A program made the translations under genes and the position numbers. From assembly GCA_937974415.1 (NCBI GenBank), contig CALJXB010000047.1:1-5594 (forward strand): DNA of 5,594 nt, given 5' to 3'. The stretch is from an uncultured Kiloniellales bacterium (lineage in GTDB: Bacteria; Pseudomonadota; Alphaproteobacteria; Kiloniellales; JAKSDN01). Of the stretch, positions 1 through 5,594 are shown in pieces. The stretch's first letter is position 1; each line of letters begins with the position of its first letter. The notes beneath the pieces are model-generated. The model was given only the letters and a program-made list of their open reading frames with translations, did not search any database and was not told the DNA's origin.

Positions 1-25
1 GGGCGTCCAAATAGGATTATGTAAA

Positions 26-32
26 AGAGGAG
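26..32 (+). promoter_or_regulatory. Ribosome binding site of the M19 dipeptidase gene
   Basis: The sequence AGAGGAG lies 8 bases before the ATG at 41. The reading frame stays open upstream to the window edge, so this strong Shine-Dalgarno match is what fixes the start at 41 rather than further left. Confidence 0.75.
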
Positions 33-40
33 TCGACACT

Positions 41-1051
41 ATGTCCGTCACTGCCTCTTCCCGGTCCCTCGAGCTCTATTCCGATGCGCTCATATGGGAC
101 GCTCATGCTGGCGTTTTTCCGGACCCCAAGGTTGATTTGGCGTTGCTCCATGACTGGCGCGACCAAGGGGTCGACTATCTCAGCGTCAATGTCGGATTCG
201 ACGTCATGGGCTGGCAGCAGACTCTGGCAACCCTGGCGGCCTACCGCCGCTGGGTGCTGCGGCACGACGACGACTTTGTCCTGGCCGGATCCGTGGATGA
301 CATCGATCGTGCCAAAAGAGAGGGCAAGTTCGCGCTGTCCTTCGATATCGAAGGCATGAACGCGCTGAACGGCAACATCGATATGGTGGAACTCTACCAC
401 GCGCTCGGCGTGCGGCAGATGCTGTTTGCTTACAATCTCAAGAACGACGCGGCCGGCGGGTGCCATGATGACGACGTAGGCTTGACCGACTTCGGCAAAT
501 CGATCGTGCGGGAGATGAACCGTGTCGGGGTCATCGTCGATTGCTCGCACGCCGCTTGTCGCACGACCCTGGAGATCATGGCGGAGTCGTCCAAGCCAGT
601 GGTCTTCTCGCACTCGAACCCCAGCGCCGTGTGGAACCATCAGCGCAATATTCGCGACGAGCAGATCAAGGCCTGTGCCGAAACCGGCGGAGTCGTCGGC
701 ATGAACGGCATGGGGATTTTCTTGGGCGAAAACGACACCAGCAACGAGACGATTCTGCGCCATGCTTGCCATGTGGCCGAACTGGTCGGCGCGGAACACG
801 TCGGTTTTGGCCTCGACTTTTCTCCGGAGGTCGATATCGACGTTGGCGCGATCCTGAGAAGCCGGCCTGACTTTTGGCCGGCCGGCAATCGCTACGACAC
901 TCCGGCCATCAAACACGTAAGTCCATCGCAGTTGCCGGGCCTGGCCGATGGCCTGCTTCACCGCGGCTTCGACGAGACGGAAATCCGCGGCATTCTTGGC
1001 GGGAATTTCCGCCGCGTGGCGTCGGCTGTTTGGGCGGCGCGGCCATCGTGA
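41..1051 (+). CDS. Membrane dipeptidase-like protein, peptidase family M19
   Basis: A 336-residue protein of the renal-dipeptidase-like amidohydrolase fold (TIM barrel, normally two zinc ions, hydrolysis of dipeptides or related amide bonds). Family landmarks appear in order: DAH at 20-22 (first metal motif), FDIEG with bridging Glu104, DCSH ending in His170, FSHSNPSAV with His191, Arg202 in QRNIRDEQ, GFGLDF with Asp259, and the closing GGNFRRV at 320-326. Length fits the family, and no signal peptide or lipobox is visible, so it is probably cytoplasmic despite the family name. One key residue is missing: the first motif is usually His-x-Asp, but here it reads His22-Ala-Gly24. Metal binding and activity may therefore differ from true dipeptidases. 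M19 genes of unclear substrate also occur in glycine-betaine/dimethylglycine catabolic loci of pseudomonads, which agrees with the one-carbon genes next door. The gene is convergent with folD. Family assignment is firm; substrate is unknown. Confidence 0.93.
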   Translation: MSVTASSRSLELYSDALIWDAHAGVFPDPKVDLALLHDWRDQGVDYLSVNVGFDVMGWQQTLATLAAYRRWVLRHDDDFVLAGSVDDIDRAKREGKFALSFDIEGMNALNGNIDMVELYHALGVRQMLFAYNLKNDAAGGCHDDDVGLTDFGKSIVREMNRVGVIVDCSHAACRTTLEIMAESSKPVVFSHSNPSAVWNHQRNIRDEQIKACAETGGVVGMNGMGIFLGENDTSNETILRHACHVAELVGAEHVGFGLDFSPEVDIDVGAILRSRPDFWPAGNRYDTPAIKHVSPSQLPGLADGLLHRGFDETEIRGILGGNFRRVASAVWAARPS

Positions 1052-2006
1052 CGTCGCTTGTGGGACGGCGGCAGGCGGAATGACGGGATGGCGCTTGCTG
1101 TCCAAACTGCGCTTCGTAGTGTTCCTTTTGCAACTCTGCGGCCGTCACCGTGTTGCGCATCAGCATGGTCACGGTCATCGGCTCGACGCCGCCGGGGACT
1201 GGCGTTATCCAGCCGGCCACCTCGTGACAGGAGTCGAAGTCCGCGTCGCCGACGACGTAGGAGTCTCCGTCTGCCCCTTCGACTTGGTTGATTCCAATGT
1301 CGATGAGGACCGCGCCCGGCTTGATCATAGTGCCGGTAATAAGCTGAGGCTTGCCGACGGCGACGAAGACGGCATCCGCCTGACGGGAATGAACCGCAAG
1401 ATTGCGGGTCATGTGGTGACAAACGGTTACGGTCGCGCCCTCGCTCATCAGCAAGAATGCGATCGGCTTTCCGACGATCTCCGAGTGGCCGATCACCACC
1501 ACCTCGAAGCCCTTCAGTTCCAATCCGGTCCACTTGAGCAGTTCCACCGACGCAAGCGAGGTGCAGGGCCCCAAGACGAGGTCGTTGTAAACGATGTTGC
1601 CGATCGAGGCCGGATGCATGCCCTCGACGTCCTTCAGGGGATGGACGGCGGATTGCAGTTCCTTGATGGAAAGCTGGGCCGGCACCGGGCGCTGAATGAT
1701 CACGCCGGTCACCCGGGGATCGGCGTTCAAGGACTGGACCGCGGCCAGCAATTCGTCCTGACTCACATCGCCGGAATAGCTGCGCTCCTAGAAAGCGATC
1801 TCAAGCAACTCGGCGACTCGCCTCTGGTTGCGGATGTAAAGCATTGCCGGTTCCGCGTCGCCGACCGCGATGGACACAAGCTTGGGCGGCCAACCGGATT
1901 CCGTGAGTGAGCCGACCTTATCGGCCAAATCCCTCCGCATGGCGGCCGCGACTTGCTTGTCGTCGATAATCTTGTGGTCTTTGAGGGGCGCGTTTTGTCC
2001 GGTCAT
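909..2006 (-). pseudogene. folD: FolD-like methylene-THF dehydrogenase/cyclohydrolase with in-frame TAG
   Basis: FolD normally oxidises 5,10-methylene-tetrahydrofolate with NADP and hydrolyses the methenyl product to 10-formyl-tetrahydrofolate in the cytoplasm. Translation from the ATG at 2006 gives 72 residues (KIIDDKQVA; SIAVGDAEPAMLYI), then TAG at 1790-1788. The same frame resumes with ERSYSGDVSQDELL and continues through the whole rest of FolD: GVIIQRPVP, KDVEGMHP, GPCTS, VVVIGHSEIVGKP, VAVGKP, DIGIN and TPVPGGVEPMT. Family similarity fades near 1086, yet no stop occurs until 909-911, leaving an Arg/Pro-rich tail antisense to the M19 gene. Signature changes are Lys to Gln at residue 61 (the catalytic Lys of Y-x-x-x-K), Asp to Glu in KDVDG, and Gly to Glu in PGGVGP. 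The start is 12 bases after the fusion gene's stop, so it is probably co-transcribed and coupled. The second part could restart at the GTG at 1766, but it would lack the N-terminal active-site segment. Identity is sure; whether it is functional is open. Confidence 0.88.
1788..1790 (-). other. In-frame amber codon inside the folD reading frame
   Basis: The plus strand reads cta here, that is TAG on the minus strand, between codons for ...LLEIAF and ERSYSGD.... Family similarity continues in the same frame on both sides, so this is a point substitution and not a frameshift. A single change from GAG (Glu) would explain it; other one-base sources exist. The two other complete genes end in TGA, and nothing in the window points to TAG being read as an amino acid. 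Confidence 0.85.
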
Positions 2007-2018
2007 GGTTTCCCGCGC

Positions 2019-4364
2019 TCACGCCCGCACGCGGGTCTTCTCCGGATCGTAGTGGGGGAAGGGGACCACGGTGGCGGGAAGGCGTTTCTGATGGCCGTCG
2101 ATCTTGCCGACTTCGACCTCGGTGCCGAGCTCGGCGTAGTTCACGTCGATCCGGCAGAGGGCGATGTTCTTCTTGAGGATCGGCGAGCGGGTGCCGCTGG
2201 TCACCTCGCCCACCTGGCTGCGCCCGACATGGACGCTCTCGCCCTTGGCGGCGGGCTCGTTGTCGTGCAGTTCCAGGCCGACCAGTTTCCTTTGCGGGTT
2301 TTCCTTGCGCCGAATGAGGGACTCGCGGCCGATGAAGTCGTCCTCCTTGGATTTCAGCGGCACGGCGAAGCCGATGCCCGCCTCGAAGGGGTCGGTCTGG
2401 TCGCAGAATTCGTAGCCGTAGAAGATCAGCCCGGCCTCGATGCGCAGCATGTCCAGGGCGTCGAGCCCCAGCGGCGCGATGCCGTAGGCCTGGCCGGCAT
2501 CCCAAATCGCGTCCCAGACCTGAGGCGCGTCCGTCGGATGGCACCAGACCTCGTAGCCTAACTCGCCGGTATAGCCGGTCCGCGAAACGACGAGGGACGG
2601 GCCGTCTTGGCCGCCGAGCCGCCCGATCGTGAAACGGAACCAGCCGAGCTCCTCGATCGTGGGCTGATCCGGTTTGGCCGTAACCACCTGCTTCAGGATC
2701 TCGCGGCTTTTCGGCCCCTGGACCGAAACGTTGTGGAGCTGATCGGTCGAGGCCTTCACCCAGGCCTTGAGGCCGAGCTTCTCGGCCTGCTGGCGCAGCC
2801 AGAGGCCGCAGTAATCGTCGCCGCAGACCCAGCGGAACTTGTCCGGCGCGAGGCGGAACAGGGTGCCGTCGTCCAGCATGCCGCCGGTCTCGTAGCACAT
2901 GGCCGAATAGACCACCTGGCCGACGGCCAGCTTGCGCACGTTGCGGGTGAGCGTGTGCTGCATCAGGGCTTCCGCGTCGGGGCCGGTGACCTCGAACTTC
3001 CTAAGCGCCGAGAGGTCCAGCATGATGGCCCGCTCCCGGCAGGCCCAGTATTCCTCGATAGCCCCGGTGTCGCGGAACGACGTCGGCAGCCAGAAGCCGC
3101 GGTACTCGGCGAAGCTCCGGGTGAGCGCCGAGGTGCGCGGATGAAAGCCGGTTTCCCGGGTCAGTTCCGGCTCGGCGTCGGGGGTCATGCGGTAGGCCAC
3201 CGCTTTTCGAAAAGTGTTCTGCTCCGGATAGACCCGCACGTGCATGTCCGTCGGGTTCCAGCCGTTGGCCGCGTCGATGTCACAGGGGCAGCCCGAGGTG
3301 GCGCAGACCAGGTCGGTCATCGCCCGCAGCAACACGTAGTCGCCCGGCCGCGACCAGGGCTCCTGGAAATAGAGCGCGTTCCGCTCGTCGACCGCGGTGT
3401 TGTAAAAGAAATTGATCGCCGGCCAGCCTTTGCGCGGCGCGATCCCGTAAGGCTCGAGCGCCCCGTTGAAATTGTCCGAGCAATTGACGTGGCCCGGATA
3501 GCCCATGTCCTCGTAGTACTTGGCGGTGCAGGCCAGGTTGAAGGTGTCGTGGCGGCCGACCGTGTCCTGAATGACCTCGACCAGGGGCTGCATGTCCTGG
3601 TCGAAGAACTTCGAGAACAGGCCCGGCTCCGGGTAGAGGGCGCCCATGAGGGTGCGGGTGGTGAGCGCGTCCAGGCCGCGCTCGACGCCCTTGTCGAGCT
3701 GCCGCCTGCCGAAGGCCAGGAAGTCGGAGCACTGGCGGCCCTCGACGTCGATCACCTGGATGAACTCGCCCGCCTTGACCTCGTAGCTCTGGGCCGTGGC
3801 CCGGTCGACCCGGAAGTCGAGCCGCGGATCGGCCAGGGGCGTTGGCAGCCTGGGCGCGGCCCGCGGCGCCGTCTCGGCCCGCTTGACCATGACCACCAAG
3901 TCGGTGGGCGGATCCTGGCGCTCCGGCGACATCGACCCGCCCGGGGCTGCGACGATGCAGGCGGCCGCCCGTTGGGCCGTATAAGACACGGATTCGCCCG
4001 GCCGCGAGTCGCCCTCGAAGAGGCAAACCGCGCGGCAGTCCTCGAAGCGGATATTGTGGCGCCGGAGTCCGGCCGAAACCGCGCGCGACGACTCGCTGCC
4101 GTCGGACAGGATCGCGGCGATGCCTTCGGCGGGCGCCGATGCGGCGGCACCCAGGGCGGCCGCGTCTTCCGTTCCGTCGTGCCCGAACACCGCAAGCTCG
4201 CAGCGCTGCAGGCCTTGGGGATCGATGATCTCGAGGCCCTCGCCTTGCGAAAGCTCGATAACCGCAGCACCTCCGCCCCGGACAACATATCGTTCCAGCC
4301 CGCTACCCAGGAAAGGCAGCCCGGGGTCATAGCCTGCGGAGCGCTGTACGGGCACCACGTTCAT
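2019..4364 (-). CDS. DUF1989-GcvT fusion: tetrahydrofolate-dependent aminomethyltransferase family protein
   Basis: A 781-residue cytoplasmic protein in three parts. Residues about 1-160 form a poorly conserved lobe. Residues about 180-395 are a DUF1989 domain, with GRQCSDFLAF (210-219), a Cys-Ser-Asp-Asn segment (295-298), INFFYNTAVDE (317-327) and the hallmark SGCPCDI (357-363). DUF1989 includes urea-carboxylase-associated proteins and the carboxyguanidine deiminase subunits. Residues about 405-781 are GcvT-like: FEVTGPDAEAL (457-467), the GGMLDDG turn (494-500) with the folate-site acidic pair, SRTGYTGELGYEV (594-606) and LGLDALDMLRIEAGL (632-646). GcvT relatives transfer a one-carbon unit from an aminomethyl or N-methyl group to tetrahydrofolate; the substrate here is unknown. 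The start at 4364 is chosen for its strong ribosome binding site; the frame is open a further 90 codons upstream. It is the first gene of a leftward operon with folD. Domain calls are firm; the overall reaction is inferred. Confidence 0.92.
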   Translation of the reverse strand: MNVVPVQRSAGYDPGLPFLGSGLERYVVRGGGAAVIELSQGEGLEIIDPQGLQRCELAVFGHDGTEDAAALGAAASAPAEGIAAILSDGSESSRAVSAGLRRHNIRFEDCRAVCLFEGDSRPGESVSYTAQRAAACIVAAPGGSMSPERQDPPTDLVVMVKRAETAPRAAPRLPTPLADPRLDFRVDRATAQSYEVKAGEFIQVIDVEGRQCSDFLAFGRRQLDKGVERGLDALTTRTLMGALYPEPGLFSKFFDQDMQPLVEVIQDTVGRHDTFNLACTAKYYEDMGYPGHVNCSDNFNGALEPYGIAPRKGWPAINFFYNTAVDERNALYFQEPWSRPGDYVLLRAMTDLVCATSGCPCDIDAANGWNPTDMHVRVYPEQNTFRKAVAYRMTPDAEPELTRETGFHPRTSALTRSFAEYRGFWLPTSFRDTGAIEEYWACRERAIMLDLSALRKFEVTGPDAEALMQHTLTRNVRKLAVGQVVYSAMCYETGGMLDDGTLFRLAPDKFRWVCGDDYCGLWLRQQAEKLGLKAWVKASTDQLHNVSVQGPKSREILKQVVTAKPDQPTIEELGWFRFTIGRLGGQDGPSLVVSRTGYTGELGYEVWCHPTDAPQVWDAIWDAGQAYGIAPLGLDALDMLRIEAGLIFYGYEFCDQTDPFEAGIGFAVPLKSKEDDFIGRESLIRRKENPQRKLVGLELHDNEPAAKGESVHVGRSQVGEVTSGTRSPILKKNIALCRIDVNYAELGTEVEVGKIDGHQKRLPATVVPFPHYDPEKTRVRA

Positions 4365-4370
4365 GGCAAT

Positions 4371-4376
4371 CCCTCC
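4371..4376 (-). promoter_or_regulatory. Ribosome binding site deciding the start of the DUF1989-GcvT gene
   Basis: On the minus strand GGAGGG precedes the ATG at 4364-4362 by 6 bases. The same frame has an earlier ATG at 4634 with no comparable Shine-Dalgarno sequence seen near it, so the shorter 781-residue protein is preferred. Confidence 0.75.
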
Positions 4377-4758
4377 GTCATCGTCATGATATGAAAACTT
4401 AGAGGCGCATTGGGCTGCTTGCCAGTCGAACTTTGGCAACTGATTGCGTTGCTCCGACAATTCGGTGATCACGCCTTCGGCAGCCGGGGCGATGCAGGCG
4501 ACGCACATTCCTAGCACCAGGCCTTGGCTGGCGTCCGCAAAAGTGAGCGCCCGGAAAGTCTCCCGCCCCAGGTTCCCGATCCGATGCAGCTCGGTGGAGC
4601 CGCTGCTGGCGACTGACGCTCCCAGGATCGGCATCCCGCTCTAGAGGTCTGGAGCGCGGCGCTGGCACAACCGCCGGTCGCCGCCACATGAAATTGGCTG
4701 CGATCCAATATCTGCTCGGAGCGCCAAATCTAAAAACTAAGACTCAGACCGCTGCCGC

Positions 4759-4797
4759 TGTTAACCATAACAATTAACGATAATAATTAACAATAAT
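4759..4797. repeat. Three tandem 13-bp repeats, core TTAACNATAA
   Basis: Three head-to-tail units occur with no spacer: TGTTAACCATAAC (4759-4771), AATTAACGATAAT (4772-4784) and AATTAACAATAAT (4785-4797). The last two differ at one base in 13; the first matches the second at 9 of 13. The shared core is TTAAC, one variable base, then ATAA. The array lies between two divergently read genes and just upstream of a possible rightward promoter, so a binding site for a regulator is plausible. The regulator is unknown. Confidence 0.7.
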
Positions 4798-4801
4798 GTT
4801 G

Positions 4802-4829
4802 TTGCATGTGGATGGAGCTATATTACAAT
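4802..4829 (+). promoter_or_regulatory. Possible promoter for the rightward membrane protein gene
   Basis: TTGCAT (4802-4807) and TACAAT (4824-4829) are separated by 16 bases and resemble sigma-70 -35 and -10 boxes. They sit directly after the 13-bp repeats and about 145 bases before the ATG at 4975. In AT-rich DNA such matches arise by chance (TACAAT recurs at 4831 and TATACT at 4837), so this is tentative. Confidence 0.25.
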
Positions 4830-4957
4830 GTACAATTATACTTAATTCATTACGGTGCGATTTCAGCTTGGTTATTTACACACTCAGTGATTCAACTCCG
4901 GCGGAAGCGACGGTCGTTAACTGCGCTACCACTATGGGCTGCCGCCTCTCCTAATTC

Positions 4958-4962
4958 GAGGA
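4958..4962 (+). promoter_or_regulatory. Probable ribosome binding site of the membrane protein gene
   Basis: GAGGA lies 12 bases before the ATG at 4975. The spacing is longer than ideal, but no better-placed alternative start is seen nearby in this frame. Confidence 0.45.
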
Positions 4963-4974
4963 TCGTACTGCGCT

Positions 4975-5594
4975 ATGAAAAAGTGGCTTCTTTCAATAAT
5001 TGCGGGCATCGCGGGAGCGGGTGCGGGACTCTGGTTCAGCGAAAACTATATGCACGCGAGGCTCTTCTTGGGCGGTATCGAGGTCGACCTTTCAGACCCC
5101 GCGGCCGTTGAGTGGGCGCTGGCCAATCCGACCAAGTCCGAATGGCTGACCTATCTTGTGTTCGGCCAGGACATCGTGATGGTGCAGCCGGGATCCTATT
5201 GGATGACGGCCGCCCCGGTCGCCTTCGCGGTCATTCTTTTCTCGATCACCTTCTTTTTGGCCCACGTCGTCGCACGCCAGAAGTCGGCGCCCGAGGCCCC
5301 GTTCCAAAAGGCGCCCTCCTCGCCGGGCAACGCGAAGAGCCGGAAAGCCGCCAGGCTGACCGGCGAGAGCAGCTCCAGCGCACCCTCGATGACCCGCGAA
5401 AAGCCCAAGCCGGAGGTCGCAGGGGAGCCGCTGGCGGCCGTGAACGGGCGGCTCGTCAAACTCAATGGAAGCACGGATCTGGAAGCAGAGGAGTCACGAG
5501 ACGTGGCGCAGGAGACCCACCAGAACCCGGAGCCGGAGGCCCAGCAGGAAGCCGCGCGGAGTGCCCAGCACGAGGCGCAACCCGAGCCACGGCG
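4975..5594 (+). CDS. Unrecognised two-helix membrane protein, C-terminus beyond the window
   Basis: An open frame of 206 codons starting MKKWLLSII and running off the right edge without a stop. Residues about 4-21 form a Gly/Ala-rich hydrophobic helix after two lysines, either a membrane anchor or an uncleaved signal. Residues 22-75 are a polar loop containing GGIEVDLSDPAAVEWALANP and a few aromatic residues. Residues about 76-100 form a second strong hydrophobic helix (ending ITFFLAHVVA). After that comes a basic stretch (KSRKAAR, 121-127) and then a low-complexity tail rich in Glu, Gln, Ala and Pro, with no fold I can recognise. The positive-inside rule suggests both ends lie in the cytoplasm with the 22-75 loop in the periplasm. 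Clean third-position GC bias supports real coding. I do not recognise the family and propose no function; it is divergent from the one-carbon operon and may be unrelated to it. Confidence 0.75.
   Translation, partial: MKKWLLSIIAGIAGAGAGLWFSENYMHARLFLGGIEVDLSDPAAVEWALANPTKSEWLTYLVFGQDIVMVQPGSYWMTAAPVAFAVILFSITFFLAHVVARQKSAPEAPFQKAPSSPGNAKSRKAARLTGESSSSAPSMTREKPKPEVAGEPLAAVNGRLVKLNGSTDLEAEESRDVAQETHQNPEPEAQQEAARSAQHEAQPEPR

Larger units (their letters stand above)
4365..4974. other. Divergent intergenic region: open GC-rich leader plus AT-rich island
   Basis: This 610-base stretch has two unlike halves. From 4365 to about 4640 it is GC-rich, and on the minus strand it stays open in the frame of the fusion gene back to a TAG at 4643-4641. 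That would give a 90-residue extension (starting MPILGASVASS) which I cannot match to a family. It could be a long leader, an alternative N-terminus, or the remnant of an older gene. From about 4730 to 4860 the DNA turns strongly AT-rich and carries the tandem 13-bp repeats and a possible promoter. No tRNA, convincing riboswitch or transposase remnant was seen. Confidence 0.6.

Noticed and set aside
861..882. Perfect 7-bp inverted repeat GCCGGCC/GGCCGGC with an 8-base loop containing TTTT
   Set aside because: It lies inside the M19 coding region and encodes ordinary residues; no T tract follows the second arm, so it is not a convincing terminator.
17..1105. A 362-codon minus-strand open frame antisense to the M19 gene
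   Set aside because: The plus-strand protein has clear family motifs throughout; the antisense frame has no recognisable domain and is the usual by-product of high GC content.
1788..1790. Pyrrolysine or reassigned TAG as explanation for the folD amber codon
   Set aside because: FolD is not a known pyrrolysine enzyme, no pyl gene is in the window, and a single-base mutation is simpler; kept only as a remote option in the finding.
948..1910. A 320-codon plus-strand open frame over folD
   Set aside because: It is a shadow of the FolD-coding strand and shows no family motif.
2607..4394. A 595-codon plus-strand open frame antisense to the DUF1989-GcvT gene
   Set aside because: Its translation is Arg/Val/Glu-rich without any domain, while the minus strand encodes two well-supported domains over the same bases.
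4400..4600. Fragments on the minus strand resembling glycine-riboswitch pieces (GGGAG..., GCCGAAGGCG)
   Set aside because: The expected paired stems and the conserved CUCAGG-AAAAGGAC block could not be found, and no guanidine or THF riboswitch core fits either.
4806..5111. A 101-codon plus-strand frame starting in the AT-rich island
   Set aside because: It runs through the AT-rich control region and overlaps the better-supported membrane protein in another frame; its last part is basic, shadow-like sequence.

Overview
The window is high-GC DNA with tightly packed genes, most likely from a proteobacterium, perhaps an alphaproteobacterium. That assignment rests on base composition, gene content and protein style, not on a marker gene. 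It holds three substantially complete genes, one gene cut by the right edge, and one long non-coding or leader region. There is no RNA gene, insertion sequence or CRISPR array that I can support.

Left part (41-1051, + strand): a complete membrane-dipeptidase-like protein of peptidase family M19. It keeps most of the metal and substrate residues but has lost the Asp of the first His-x-Asp metal motif. Middle part (909-4364, - strand): an apparent two-gene operon read leftwards toward the M19 gene. The first gene encodes a 781-residue fusion of DUF1989 (the family of urea-carboxylase-associated proteins and carboxyguanidine deiminase subunits) with a GcvT-type tetrahydrofolate-dependent aminomethyltransferase. 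Twelve bases later comes a FolD-like methylenetetrahydrofolate dehydrogenase/cyclohydrolase gene. It carries an in-frame TAG after codon 72, changes at several signature residues, and no stop codon where the family normally ends, so its frame runs into the antisense of the M19 gene.

Right part: 610 bases separate the start of the fusion gene from a divergent + strand gene (4975 to the edge) for an unrecognised two-helix membrane protein with a long Glu/Gln/Ala-rich tail. This gap contains a GC-rich stretch that stays open in the fusion gene's frame, and then an AT-rich island with three head-to-tail 13-bp repeats of core TTAACNATAA (4759-4797). The island is the best candidate for the control region of the divergent genes.

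Functional reading (inference): the GcvT domain would move a one-carbon unit from a methylated or aminomethyl substrate to tetrahydrofolate, and a FolD would oxidise the resulting methylene-tetrahydrofolate. The fused DUF1989 part suggests that the substrate carries an amidine, guanidine or related C-N group. The FolD-like gene is either decaying, or an unusual form lacking cyclohydrolase activity whose TAG is a recent mutation or a sequence error.
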